A program made the position numbers and the translations under genes. From NCBI GenBank assembly GCA_013396635.1, contig WBMW01005662.1, positions 1 to 64,000 on the forward strand: a stretch of DNA of 64,000 bases. Direction: 5' to 3'. Of the stretch, positions 1 to 13,200 are shown piece after piece (position 1 is the first letter of the stretch; each line of letters starts with the position of its first letter). A model generated the notes under the pieces. The model worked only from the letters and a program-made list of their open reading frames with translations. It was not told the origin of the DNA and searched no databases. The DNA comes from Penelope pileata. Lineage: Eukaryota; Chordata; Aves; Galliformes; Cracidae.

Positions 1-169
1 TGACAGGTGGACGGACGGACAGGCTGGCAGACGAACGGACGGAGCGCTGCGGGCCGGGAGCGGAGGGGAAGACCCCGTCCGCGCAGTGCCGCGCAGTGCC
101 GCGCAGCAGCGCTCCGCCCGCGCCCATTGTTGGGAGCGCGGCTCCGCGCCGCTCCGGCCGCTGCCGGCG
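1..169 (+). other. possible non-coding first exon ending at a splice donor
   Basis: The sequence GCGGTGAGG at 167-175 fits a splice donor with the intron starting at 170. It is followed by a T-rich stretch typical of intron DNA. No ATG precedes it, so the exon would be 5' UTR. This is inference from one splice-site motif in a CpG island; transcription starts and other donors are equally possible. Confidence 0.25.
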
Positions 170-259
170 GTGAGGCGCTTCCTTTCTTTTGTTTTCCTTC
201 ACATCCGCAGCGTTTCGGTGGGAGCCGGGAGGAGAGCGAAGCCTCCCCGTGGCGGGGGC

Positions 260-306
260 ATTGGTCCCGGCGCCCGGAGTTGNATTGTTCCCGGCGCGCG
301 GAGTTG
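260..306. repeat. two 23-bp near-identical units around a single N
   Basis: Units at 260-282 and 284-306 match at 21 of 23 positions and are separated only by the unknown base at 283. They are either a real short tandem duplication in the island or two reads of one locus joined badly during assembly. Confidence 0.8.
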
Positions 307-411
307 GGAAGTTGCAGCCCGCGCTGCCAGGGGTGCGGGGCGGAACGCTGCGGAGCGCGGCCGTGGTCGCCTGCGGGCAGCGGGAACTGCACATGGAAGC
401 GGGTCCCGAGG

Positions 412-426
412 CGTCAGTCCCTGACG
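412..426. promoter_or_regulatory. CRE-like inverted repeat in the CpG island
   Basis: CGTCAG and CTGACG are 6-bp inverted arms separated by TCC. The right arm continues as TGACGTCC, close to a cAMP-response element. It resembles a CREB/ATF site but is short enough to arise by chance. Confidence 0.3.
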
Positions 427-599
427 TCCCGAGCGCTTTCTTGGCTGGGTGTGCAGCAGAATGGGCACCGCGGGCTGGGGCTGCCGGGGACAGCCCTGAG
501 AGGAGGGTTCAGAAGTTTGGAGAGGCAGATCTTTACAGTGAGACCGGATTTCCCTTTCCTAAACCTCCTTTAGTCCATTGAGCCGTGCAAACCGGATTT

Positions 600-3500
600 C
601 TGCCCTTTGATGAGAGCTGAGTGGCAGTCTGTTCTGATGGAGGGACAGTGAAAAACTTGGTGGGAAAACATGCTGCCGAGCTCTGCAAGCACTGCTTTCG
701 AGACAATTTTGTTTTTATTTTCTGTAACTTTAATCAGGTAGTACCCAGTGAGCACCAAGAACATTTCAGAGAGTGCTTGCTTGCGCCCGTGTACAGGTGT
801 GTGATGATTTGATAGCTTTGAAAGCCGTGCTACGAACAATCCCAGTGTCAGGAAGATCTCATTTGCGCGTGAAGTGCACTCAGTACTGACTTCTGGAGAT
901 CCATACCTCGTGTCTTTCACTGGAATCTGGAGCTGGGGTGGTCAGAATTGTATGGGATGAAATGCTGTCATCTAGAGGATGATGGGGAGGGTGGGCTCCT
1001 GTTCACACTCAGATTTCGCTTATTGGTCCTTTAAGTAAATCTGTTTTCCTGTTGTCCCCTTGCTCCCTGTCTTCCTCTGTTTTTTCACCTCCCATCTGTT
1101 CGTGCAGCCAGCCCAGAGACTGCTGTGATGGATTTGGGAGTGGAAAGCAAATCCTGTGACCCAATACAGAGCGCAGCCCCTGTTCTGCTCTCCTCGGTAG
1201 ATACCGATCAGACGAAGTGCCCGGGTTGGCTCTGACTGACACTTGACCTTCTTGGTAGCACAGTCTGAGGCAGTGAATTGGCGGCTTTGTAGCGCTGCTA
1301 GTATGTATTCTTTCTGCTTTTTTAAATCCTCTGCCATTCTGTTGTTTGTGGGATTAACCTGTGTAGCTTTTGTCCTTTCTACTTTTTCATGTTACTGATG
1401 CTTCCCTTTATGTCAGATCTTCAGAGTGTAGGACTTATTTATTTTTTTAAATAAAAAGCCTTCTGGGTTAAGATTGTTCAGAAGCAGCTGCCATCAGGTT
1501 GGCTTTACTTCGTATGACTTTGTTGCTTCTTTGGGTTGAGAATAAAAATGATAAAAGAAGATAAATCCGCTTAAAAGCGGTGTGCTTCCTTTGCGACAAA
1601 CGGGGTTCTGCAAAGGGTGAGTGTTTTAGTACATCAGTCATGCAGCGTGAAACGGTGCGTGCTTAAAAGCCAGATGTGTGCAGCTGGTATTTTTTCCCGT
1701 CATTTCAGGGCTTGGTTTACAGGGCACACAAACATTTCCTTTCAGATGGGAACCTGATGTAGTTGTGTTTGATGCCATGAACCGTCACACTGTGCTTAAA
1801 AAGAGCCAGGAAGCAGCTTGAATTGAATCGCTGAATGTAAGCTGTAAGTAAATGTGTAGACTTGGGTAAATCTTGTTTTGGGTTGATCTGTGGAAGGTTT
1901 TTCTGGTGCTTCGGCTTCTGAGAGAAACCGAGCCCTTCATTCATTGCGTCCTGAGTACATTCACCGGATAGATCTTACTACAAGTTCTTCCTTCAAGTCA
2001 TTTTGGTCATGTTCATAGAAAAATAGTCTTCTGAATACGGAGCTCTGCCGTATGTACTGCTTTTCAGTAAGAAGATTTTTGTGAAATAATGAATTACAAA
2101 GAGCCGTTTGTATTTGATGGAAAAGTCAGGAGAAAGTTGACCATTTTTTTCAACTTCTGAAATGCAAAGTGTAACTTGGTGTGGATTGAAATACGTATCT
2201 CTTTCAGATAAATAATAGAAATGAAAGCAGCTCATTTCTTACGTATTCTTCCTCTCAGCTCTGGACTATGTCCTGCTATGAGCTTACATTTCAGCTTTCT
2301 TCCATGAATTTGCCTGGTAGGCATTGGTCTGAAGCAGTGTGTTTTATACTGCCTTGAGCAGAGGAAACCAAAATCCTGTGATGGTGTGTGCAGGGCACAC
2401 GTGGTTGCAGGGACGCGGGAATGAGGGAGAAGTCTTGCTGCTGGGTGCAGCCAGCTTCAGTTGTGCTTCTGGAGCTGGCGAAGCTTTCTTTTTTGTTGAA
2501 CAGATGTGCTGAATGCTCCGGGCCTTTCCTTTTCCGTTTGCTAGTTTCAGCCCTGCCTCTAAGCGGCTAGTGAGCAGCATCTTGTAAATCTTGAGGTAAT
2601 TACGTGGGGTTTTTTATTAGACTTTCAGAGAAATTGACCAACAGCATATAAATCAGCTGTGCGTGAAAACTCCCAAATGTCAAAGAAGACGCTGCATTGA
2701 TTTCCTTTCTTGTCCACGAGCATATATTTTCTTTATAAATGGTGGAAAATTGTCACGGGTATCTAAGGCTTCTTCACGTTTGGGATGACTGAACTGCATT
2801 AAATTTGCATGGTTAATATCGTGTATGACATGGAAAAGTTTCAATTGAAAGTCTTCTAACACTATACTTCACACGTTGGTTTTTGGAGGATGAGCTGAAA
2901 AGAATTTTGTCCTTTAGGTCAGAGTCATTGCTGTAGAAATAGAAACAGGCAGCATAAATGGAAAATGCTGGTAAACGCAGGGCTGTTTTTTGTGTACCTG
3001 GTGAGTCAATCTGTGCAAATTCTCTATCCTTCTAGCAAGGATGGCAAGGGGCAGAGTGACTGTGGCCTTGGCTGTTCCTTTCCGTCACCTCTAATACAGG
3101 TGAAAAATAGTTGGCTTTTATAGGTGCTCTTTGAAATGTTGTACAAAAAATGTCTAGACCTTTGCTAAAACTTAAGTGTTAAAAGTTTTTTTTTTTTCCT
3201 AGGTCCTTGCTTATTGGCTTTCCTAAAAACATGTTCTGAGAAATCAGACAGAAGGGAAAATATTTCCTCAGAAAGACAACCTTATCTGCGTCTCCCAAAC
3301 AGACATGATTTTCTGGGGATAGGAGACTTCATGAAAGTAATTCTTTCTGAACTAATGAAAATTGACACATAAATAGAATGTTCAGCTGGGAAGCCGTATC
3401 CTGTAAGAGAGGAAGGGCTGCATCAGTGAGGCTGTAATGTCTGCGAATGCTGCTCGTGCAGCGTGCTGGGAAAAATGACAGCGAGGGCTGGAGAATAGTT

Positions 3501-6500
3501 AGACTGTGGCTTCTGTTGCAGACTGAAGATTGGAAGTGTAAAGCTTACCAGTGAGGCTCTGGAAAGGCTCTGCATGTTTCTCACTGGTTTGGATGCTGTG
3601 TATAGCAGTTCTTGGTAGCGCTGGGTGAGAAGAGTCGTGCAATTGTGAACCAGACCTGATAGGTGGCTCTGGCTCTTAGTGAGCATGAGGAAGAAAAAAA
3701 AATCTGCGGAGGGGTATGGAACCTCATGCAAGGGCAATGAGAGACCAAAACCCACCCAACTTCACAATTTGCATTTTCCAGTAGGTTCAGATTGTTCGGG
3801 GGGAAGGCAGGATGGAGGCTGTGCAGGAGCAGCTTTGTGGCTGTGCTCTGCGTTCACCCTCTGCTCGGTAGCTGGAACCAGCCCTGTCTAACGTACTGTT
3901 TCTTGAGGGGCTACATCTATGGAGTCATGCTCAGAACAACTTGAGCTGTGACTAGCATTTTCGTTTTGTGGGGTGTTTGCACAGGTGGTGCTGTGATTGG
4001 TTGTATAAAGTCAAAAAATAAAATTTACCAGCAATATACGAAAAAGCTTATATTTTCCCTGATAGAGCTGTCTTTATTTGTAAGTCACTGTAGGCACAAT
4101 TGTAGAAGACAGGGCATCTTAGATCTGTTCTGGTGATGTGTGCAGGTTAGAATAGATGCTTTATGTGCTTAAGTAGTGATGGGCAGCGATAACTGTGTTT
4201 TGAAGACAAAGACCTGCCTTCTGGGAGGAGAGACACGGATGTAAGCAACACTTTTGCTTTTCTCATTAACTGTCACTTTTGTGGCCTAATGGAGTGTGCA
4301 ATCTCTTGATCAGTTAATTCACCTCTGTTTTCCAGGCATCCATACGTCGTTACATGTTTGTAAGGTCACTCTAAAAGACTTTGTGTCAGGCGTATTTTGC
4401 TGTTCGAGAAGTGAAAGCTTTTTCTGAAAGGGTGAGCCTTTTCTTCTGTCTTTGCTTCTCTTGGCATTGTGGTCACTTCATTTCAGGTGTATAGATAGAG
4501 AAATAAACAATCCTGCTTGCTGCATTCAGAGCTAAAATATTTGGCTTGAGGCCAGATTTGGTGTCTGTGGCCCATATCACACTCCTCTCTAATGCCCTTT
4601 GATAATTGCAGTAACGTTTCTTGATAATGCCTACAGTATGTCACGGAGCTAGCTGACTGTTTTGTATTAGGTTTGGAATGCAAAGCATAAACTTAATGTT
4701 CCTTCTTGTCAAATACTTCAGTAAGCTCAGAGGTGGAATCTGTAATGATTTGAAGTGAGCTTGGTTGTGTTCTGTGGGTCATAAGGAAGACCCATGTCAG
4801 AGGCCTCTGTGCGCTAGTTTGCTCCTGTTTCTGAGTTGCTTGGCTTACCCCCAAAATCTGTGATTTTTTTTTTTTGCCTACTAATTTAGTAATTATGGGA
4901 AAATAGAAAACTCTGATTAAAACTGTTTCTTGTTCGAGTTCCATGGGTGGTTCTTTATTTGACAGATAGTTTTGTTAACAAACTTTTATTTTTCACTCAC
5001 TGTGTCACAGCTAATGAAGCCAGTAATTCTCCGTGTTGTCTTTTTGAAATCCTAGCTAAGATGCTTTATTTGAGTTTGTTGTGTTTCCCTTTCCCTCTGA
5101 TGCTGCTTCATATATCTTGTTTGACCGGGTGATTTCTCAGATATGTTCTTACCCACTTTAAGGTTTCTATTTCTTGAGTAGGGATGTTTATCAAAATTGC
5201 CCACAGACTTTGACATGCTATTAATTCCTTTTCCTAAGAGATTGAAGCAATCAACTTTTTCGCTTGTAGCAATGCAAGTTGCCCATCTGAATGCTGAAAT
5301 TAAATAAAAACACATAAAAAATTGTGAAGATCACAAAGCAAAACTTGAAAAACTGCAATTTGATAATTTCTTTTTGTTTTCTTTTCTTGGCTTCACTTTG
5401 CATTAAAATAGCACTGACTTCTTCTACCATCATAACTCTACCTTCTGTAGGGCAGGTAAATCAGAACAATGTTTTTTCCCATCAGCAACTCGCAGCCTCT
5501 CTGATCTCGTTCACTTGTTTCTTCTCAGCTCCCACTCTTGTGCTTCTGTGGCATCTCCCCCACCTCTTCCATTAAGTCCCCCTTGATCTCAGTTCTCAAA
5601 TCTAGTGCTCCAGGGTGGCATGCAGAAATTGGGATTAGTGCTGGAGAGAATGGCTGTCCATTCGTTTGAGAGCAGGCATGCTCTTCAGAGACATTAGGCT
5701 CTAAACTCTGTCTACAGAGCACATTACATTTGGAGTAGTTTGTCCTTGAAATACCTTATTTTTGTGGATATAGTTGGCTTAGTTTCATAGGGATACTAAA
5801 TAACACTTGGAGGGCACCTTGATCTCTTTCCCCACCAAATTTCAAGACTTCGTGGCAAAGCAAGGGAAGAGGTATGCTGAAAATTTCGAAAGTATTTTTA
5901 AGCTGTCCTGTCACAGAGAGATCCAATTCAGCAGCAATATACCAAAAAATTCATCCTTGTACATGTGCTGTAAGCAAAAATTTCAATTGATCAAGTTTCA
6001 GAGAACGTTCACGTATTCAAAACCACTATTTTACAGAAGGTAATAGGTGACCTTAGTTAAATGATGGGGTCTGTGGCATTATTGGTGACTAACAGTTTCT
6101 GGTACCAAACCACGTGTTTTTCTGGATTTTATTTTCAGCTGTCTGGAGCCTGGTAACTTCTTAGTATAACTAATTTGTACAATGCATTACCTACAGGTAA
6201 AGGGTTCTGTGTCAGAAATGTATTTATAAATACAGAAGCATACGTGAAGATGCTTTTCAACTAAGGAATATTCTCCTGCTGTCCCAGCTTGTAACTTTTT
6301 CTTCTGATGTGAAAAGTAGGGGAGACATGGTAAAACAGTACGTGCACTATGATTGCATTAACTTCTGTTTTGAGTTCTTTTTCTGATGTTCCTGTTGTTT
6401 AAAAATGTTTTTATCCTCTTGGTTTAAGTTATGCTACAAGGAAGAGGATATAGCTTGAGCTGCTCTAAAAAACTAGCGTACACAACTTCTGCATGTACGT

Positions 6501-9500
6501 TTGGGAATCTAGCAGTCAGAATTATGTGCAGAAGAACCTGAAAATAATCCCTATTCTCTTATGTTTTCTAAATATGACGCTCGCAGGCACAGCTGGACTG
6601 TTTAGTTTGTGAGTGGAAAATTGATTTTTAGGAATCCAGTGCCCTTTGTGAACATAGTTTCCTAGTTTTAAATTACTTCAGTTTCTTTTCAAGACTTCTT
6701 AGGTGTAGAGAAGTTCAGGAAAGGTAGGAGTAATATGTGAAAAATTAGAAACAGCAAAATGTTTATGGTCAGGTTAAAAGCTGTATTTTATGGTACAGTG
6801 ATTCTTTATTAGTTCATGTGCTGTCTCCTTTTTTGGTTCTTCGTGATGTGGTGGTATGTATTTGCATTTAAACATAACAGTGTTGTATTTTGATGTAAGC
6901 GCAGTAGTGATTTACCTTGTGCTGTTAGGCTGTATCTGACTATCTGAAAATAATGAATAGCACATTTTGACACTTGAGCATGAAGCCGATTAGCATTTTT
7001 GTGTTTCCTCACTGTTGCCCTGAATAGTTGTACTTTTCTGTAAACTGAAGTTAAGAGTTGTTCTCAGGGCAACTTTTTCAAAACCTGCAGTTCTCCTGGG
7101 TGGGATGGCAACACAAGGTTCGAGGTGAGGCTAGGTAAGGGTGCCTCGTAAGGGCGTGCTTTGTACCAGTGGTAGGAGATGTAACTAACAAGGTTACTTA
7201 GAGGAGATGGCCACAAGAACCTCATTGTGTTTGTTCCTCATCTTCTGAAGTCAGCAATCTCTGTATTAGCTGAGAATGCTCTGCTAAACTGGTGTACATT
7301 CTTGATTGCATGTTGACATTGCATTGCATTTCTAAGCTTAATTTCTCAAATAGCAATTGACTGACTTTCTTGTCTGTGCTCCTTGGACCCTGCATAGCTC
7401 TTCACCTTTCATCTTAGATTTTCTTCGTGAGTTTCTGTATTTTCGTTTGCTTTTGTTGCTTGCCCTTTGCTCTGCCAGTAGTGCTAACTCGGTTGCTCTG
7501 CTCTTTGTCTTTTGGCTTTCATTTATACTCATTCTCTTCAAGCTCTTTCTGTCCCTGCAACTCAGGGCTAGCTTGTTTTTCAGCATCTGTGACAAAATTG
7601 CGTAAGAATGGATCTTGTCTCTTTTTTAGAAAATATTTTGGGTTTTAGAATAGAGTTGTGACAAAACAACCACCTGTTTCGTGCATGCATTTATTTTATT
7701 TTCTCCCCTTCAGTTTTCAAGTTCTCATTTGTGTGCTCAGGGTTGATGTCTTTTTAATGGTTTCTGTAGCACCTTATGCCCCTTGCTGTGTTTCAGCTCT
7801 AAGAGTGGAGCATTCCAGGTAGATTTTAGCACTGCTGCAAGCCACGGTAGTGTATATTTTTTTGACTGTCTGTTCCCCCTAAAGACACTCTCAATTATTT
7901 CAGTGTAGTTTCTCTCTGACGTGGAGTCTGTCTGACAGATCAATACTAAGCTCTTCTCTTACCAAACCCAGTGAAGCTGGTTAGGCTTATAGGTATGTGA
8001 AGTGTGTGCTCACATCTTCAGGCTCTAACAAGATGCAGGGAGAAAATTCATGCATTTCTGAATTGATACGTTTCTGCTGAGGGGCTGTTCTACAAAAAGA
8101 TAGTAGCGCCTATTTTTTCATGGCTGTGTTCTCTAGCGTTGCTGAGGAAATGCAGTAATCAATGAGAATCCTGTCAGATATTCATTCTTTCCTCTCTCTC
8201 CTTCAGAATGCCTGAACATTCTTTGTTCAAACAAGTGCTGTAATGATTATCCCTGTTCAACAGGATGTAGGGCAGGAGATGAGGGCACTGCCATAACTAG
8301 CAGTGCTAATGGGAGAGTATCCGGCTGACTAATGGGTTAGACTGCCAGGCAGTTTGAGCAGACCTGTTAGCTACACATTTTTGTTAACACGAAGTTCAGC
8401 TTCTATGGCCATGCTGCAGTAATTGGATAGAGCAAGTTACCTCGGATGAATTTTTTTTTTTTTTTTTTGCCAATAGTTTCTGTTGCTGAACAGATTAATT
8501 GGTGCAGGATACAGTACTGGCCTCTGAGCCTGATTTCTCTTCTCCTTGGGAGACAGCTTTCAGAAGTTGGGTTGTTGTTTTTGTTGTTTGATTTTTATTT
8601 TGTTATACTGATTAAAAGGGAAGCTACAGTTGTGAAACACTTTATTGGTTTAATTTATGACCTCAGCTATAAAGATTGTCATACATACAGTGGCATCAGT
8701 TATTTGTCAAAAATCTCACAACACATTACTTCTGCTTTTTTAAAATCATTTTAAAATGAGTTGATAGAAAATTTGTGTCTGCTGTACGTTGATTGTGCTA
8801 TGAGATGGCTTTCTAACAGAAAGGGTTGTCCTGAGCCTGCAGGGGCTGGCATAGAGCAAAAGAATTACACTGAAGATCTAAACAGAAGGCAGTGGAGATC
8901 AACAAGAAATGGACATCTTATTAGTTAAAGAATAATAACAATACAATCATTTCATGCTTGCCTGAGCCAAAAACTAAGAGGGAAGAACTGTTACAGAATC
9001 TGTAGCTTGACCCTACCTCCACACTTGGCAGACTGTACGGCCTGCTGTCTGAAGGCCTTGGTCTGTTTTGAGATCAATTACTTTTGTAATTCACAGTACT
9101 TGGAAGGCATGGAGACTGAGATATGAGAAGATACTGCACTGTTTGTTACCTCTCACATAAGTGAAAGACCTGCATATGCTTTCGTCTTAAACTGTGTTGT
9201 CAGGATGTTAAATTCAAAGCTTCTGAACCTCTGATAGAGTAGTCCAGCTTTGCCTAAATTCATCCTTTCAGTTTCGTCACCAATCTCTCACATTCCTTCA
9301 TGGCTCCTTGAGTAATTTGATTTTCCACACTGTGTATCTTTAAAGTGTGTTATCAGTGCCGTTTCGTTTAATCAGACTAGTTGCTATATGTATATACCTA
9401 TTTAATTACTGCTTTTGTTTTCTTCTTTATAGTTTCATGAAAAATGTTTTAAAACAGTCAGCTCTGGAACTGCATGCAGTTTCCCTTCCTTGTTGCATAT

Positions 9501-9792
9501 TTCTGGGTTGTGTCTCTTGTTTATAGTGCCTTGGTCCCTTAGAGTCAATAGGGGAAAAAACCAAACTAATCACATCCTAAAACAAGATTTCTGATTCTAG
9601 TTTATGTATTTGCTTTGTCACTTTGTTCTTGTATTTGCACTGTACTCACAGTGTTGTTAAAACAGCTCTACTAAAACGAAGAATGATGACGATCAAAATG
9701 CATCTTTGGAACGTTTCAAAATACACAGTGTCGTAGCTTGGTATTTTTCATTTTATATATTAAGTCAGTAAAACTGTCTCTTAGAGTGTTAA
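600..9792. other. long single-copy AT-rich stretch, likely intron
   Basis: I recognise no repeat family, RNA gene or convincing exon in this 9 kb. It contains only short homopolymers (poly-T at 8450-8469, for example). Open frames are short, scattered on both strands, and lack paired splice sites, as expected by chance. Confidence 0.5.
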
Positions 9793-10217
9793 AATCACAG
9801 AGTGGTTTATGTTGGAAGGGACCTTAAAGAACATCCAGTTCCAAACCCTGCCATGGGCAGGGCTGCCACCCACCAGATCAGGCTGCCCAGGGCCCCATCC
9901 AACCTGGCCTTGAGCACCTCCAGGGACGAAGCATCCACAGCTTCTCTGGGCAGCTGTGCCAGTGCCTCACCACCCTGAATAGTGAAGAATTCTTTCCTAA
10001 TATCTGATCTAAATCTCCCCTCTTATAGTTTTAAACAATTACTCCTTGTTGTATCACCACACTCCCTGACAGAGAGTCCCTCTCTGTTTTTCCTGTAGGC
10101 CCACTTTAAGTACTGGAAGGCTACAGTAAGGTCTCCCTGAAGCCCTCTCTTCTCCAGGCTGAACAGCCCCAGCTCCCTCAGCCTCTCCTCGTAGGAAAGG
10201 TGCTCCAGCCCTCTGAC
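9793..10217 (-). mobile_element. CR1 LINE 3' fragment
   Basis: Read on the minus strand this ends in the CR1 3' tail: the plus strand starts with the complement of the ATTCTGTG-like tail and continues with the familiar block GTTGGAAGGGACCTTAAAGA (complement of the tail). The ORF2 C-terminal region and 3' UTR are present, and the copy is truncated at its 5' side, as most CR1 copies are. Many substitutions show it is old. Confidence 0.93.
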
Positions 10218-13200
10218 TTGTGTTTAAGCAGTTTTACTTAGAAAATGCTGAATGGAATTTTTCATGACTTTTTTCAAACTCTTTCAGGATAAAATCTGGT
10301 AAAATTGACTAATCTCAGAACCCATTTAAATTTTGGTAGACTGGTAAAATTTATAAATACAATTTCAAAACTTTTCTTGCCAGTTATATTTACCATTAAT
10401 AATTACTTAAAAAAAAGATGAAGAATGGCCAAAATCGATGTTCACTGATTATATGACAACCAGTGTTGTCAGTCTTACCAAATGGAATGGCTTTCTCTTA
10501 AATCTGTTTTTTTTTTTTTTTTAAAGGAAAATGTGGAAAATGTTACCATCACTGTGGAGTATGCAGCCTAACTTTCTTTATGACATGGTGTTGAGATTCC
10601 ACATCCGCCTTTGATTTCTCTTAAAAGTCCCATTACAAAGTGCACTGTAGCTGCCTGGAATATTGGTGTGTCTCCTATCTGCACGGTTACTGTTTTGAAG
10701 CTGTAAATGAAATCTCTGGTCCGAAGCCCAGAAATGCCAGCTCTGAGGCGCTAGGTTTGAAGCTATTGCCAGCAGCAAGCTTGGGGTCCTGTGCCCTGGG
10801 CCAGGGGCTGATGTCGGATCTGCTCCTCGGTGGGTTGTGCACATGACTGGTGTGTTGCTGGCCTCCAGTGGGGCTCACCTTGCTTTCCTACCTGCTTTGC
10901 CTTCCTGAGGTGGCTTCTGTGCCCTTGTACACACATCCCGTCTTGTTCTCCAGCTGGCAATTTGCTTGCTGTTTTGGTTTGTGCTTCAGGATGAAATACA
11001 GCTTTGCTTTTGGCTGCATTGTCTGTGCAGTCTCAGTAGAAACAATATTGTGATTGCCCCCCAGGTACAATTTTCAGTCTAGTAGACCGAAACTGATGCA
11101 TAACAGTGTTACTCTGACAGGTGCTCCAGAAGAAATGGTGGAGGTAGAAATTTCAAAGCTTGGATGTTCTTGTTTTCCTAGGTTTACCTTTATGTGTGCA
11201 GTGAAACTTTGCAGAGTTGAACATTTTACCTGTTGACAAGAGAAGTTGACATTGAGGTGCACTGGAGGTGGATATTCCAATTTACTGCTTTGTACATTCA
11301 CCCTCTTTGTTAATATCTTCTGGATATAGCTTTTTGAGGCTTTCCATAATGTAAATTGGAAAAAAAAAATCAAAATTTGCTTAATAGTAGTATCTTTCTT
11401 TTCTTGGATAGAGTTACTCCCTTCAATGTTTATTATTAAGCACACATTAACAGTACAGTACAGACTTGTGTCTTGCTTATTTAATGAAATTACTAGCTAA
11501 TGTGGTAGAAATTAAAATGGTAATTATGTAGCAAAAGTTCTTACTTATTTGGAACAAAGGTCTAATTTAGGATCATATGTTTGATTAAAAATACTATGTA
11601 TCAGATACAAAAAGTATCAGGACAGCTTGGCAACACTGTAGGTTTTTTTTTTTTTACTGGTACATTTCAGCATGATTTTCCTAAAAGTGGAAAGATACAT
11701 TGTACCTATGGTTGTGTGAAGTTTCATTAACTGCTGATATTACTGTCTGCTACCCTAGGTGGATTCATAGATACAGTGTAATTCTAAGAAATTGTTTATT
11801 GAGTATCTGATGTTGCAACTGTGATCTACTTGGTCTGCTCATAGAAGGTGTCTTAATATTTCACTTGGTAAATTCCTTTGTTACTTGAAAGTATCAAGCC
11901 ATTGGGTGTGAATTCTGCTGTCTGTATAATCATGTAGCATATCCTAACTACTTCTAGGAAGCAGCTGGATGGACTGATGGAGAACTATGTTTCACCCTGA
12001 AGTGTACAGTGTGGTGATTTTTTTTTTTTTTTTGATTGTTGTTCCGTGTCTGTTTGGTTTTTTTTAGTTTGTTTTGGAGAGGTATGGATCAGGATAAGGA
12101 CAGTTAAAGCACTGAGGCTGAAACTTCTAGAGTAGATCAACTATGAACTCTGCTGTGGCTTCTTGCACACATGAAAAACCATAAGAAAAAGTTACTTGTT
12201 TCACAGCTCTCTGCCTTACTGCCCAGTTCAGTGTGACTGTAAAGATTTTATATATTAGTATATTTGCTCTTTGCATATGTACGGAAAAGGATTGTTAATC
12301 GCCTTGATCTGAGCTGCCCATTGTGGTCAAGAGAACTGTCAGTTCTGCTTTGATGCAGGATCTTAAAACACTGGCTGGGGTGAACTAGTTCAGCTTGTGT
12401 TTCCCAATCTCCCCTTGTCAAAGTACCTTTATCACATTGGTACAATGTAGGGAAGGGACTTGAGTCTTGACCTGTGCTTTGAAATGAAGACTTCAGAGGC
12501 AGGCATGTAGCACTGTGGGGTGCTGTGTCATGCTGACTGCAGCATAGCACTGTGGCTTCTCGCTGATTCTGACATTGCACCCTGAGCACAGTTGGTTAGC
12601 TAACAAGTGGATCTAGTATGGAAGAGTGCAGGGCTGGAGGTAGATCACAGTGCGTAAAAAATCTTGAGCATTTGACAACAGGCCTTGGCTATGAGTCTTT
12701 GCTGTGCAGTCGCTGTGAGTGCAGAGATGTGTAGGCTGGAGTGCGGGGCACTGCAGGTGTGGAATCTGGGGTGTCAGGGAGTTAAATCCTGGGTGCAGCA
12801 GTATCTTGAGGACATACAGAGCACAAGGCTAGTCTTGGAGGGTGAAGTGCACTTAGAGATCGTGATTTGGGCGTATGCGAGGAGGTGCTCCTGAGGAATG
12901 GGGTTGAGTATGATGGTGACATAAAAACATTGAAATAGACCTGCCAGCATTAAGATTTGTCCAGCTTCATATGAATGGAGTTGTTGCTGTGAATTTTTGT
13001 TTGGTGCTAGGCTCCTGCAGAGCTGTCAGGTACCAACTGTGTTGTTGGCTGGTGTGTTCATCTTGTCTGTATGGAATACTGCTGCTGTTGCTGCTGAGCT
13101 TGGTCCTGCAGCTAAGAAAAGTGGGGTGAAAAAAGAGGACAGTTGCTGCTTCAGTCTCCCCGGATAAGAGCACATGCTCGTGATGTACTACTCAGATGCT

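Larger units (their letters stand above)
1..470. promoter_or_regulatory. CpG island, putative promoter and 5' end of a gene
   Basis: This is a GC- and CpG-dense block at the window edge, in sharp contrast with the AT-rich DNA that follows. It contains GC boxes (around 112-125), an inverted CCAAT motif (ATTGG at 260-264) and short CG-rich repeats near 80-110. Such islands mark promoters of broadly expressed vertebrate genes. It may extend left of the window. Direction cannot be proven, but a possible splice donor and downstream exon candidates suggest a plus-strand transcript. No initiator codon leads into a long frame, so any exon here would be mostly 5' UTR. Confidence 0.7.

Noticed and set aside
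393..581. 62-codon ATG frame in the CpG island
   Set aside because: No known motif, weak initiator context and no splice donor inside; likely incidental in GC-rich sequence.
1737..1820. Acceptor-like CCTTTCAG followed by an open run (WEPDVVVFDAMNRH)
   Set aside because: No usable donor before the stop; 25 open codons are expected by chance.
11074..11445. 123-codon minus-strand frame
   Set aside because: No domain, no promoter or splice context; within chance length for this much AT-rich DNA.
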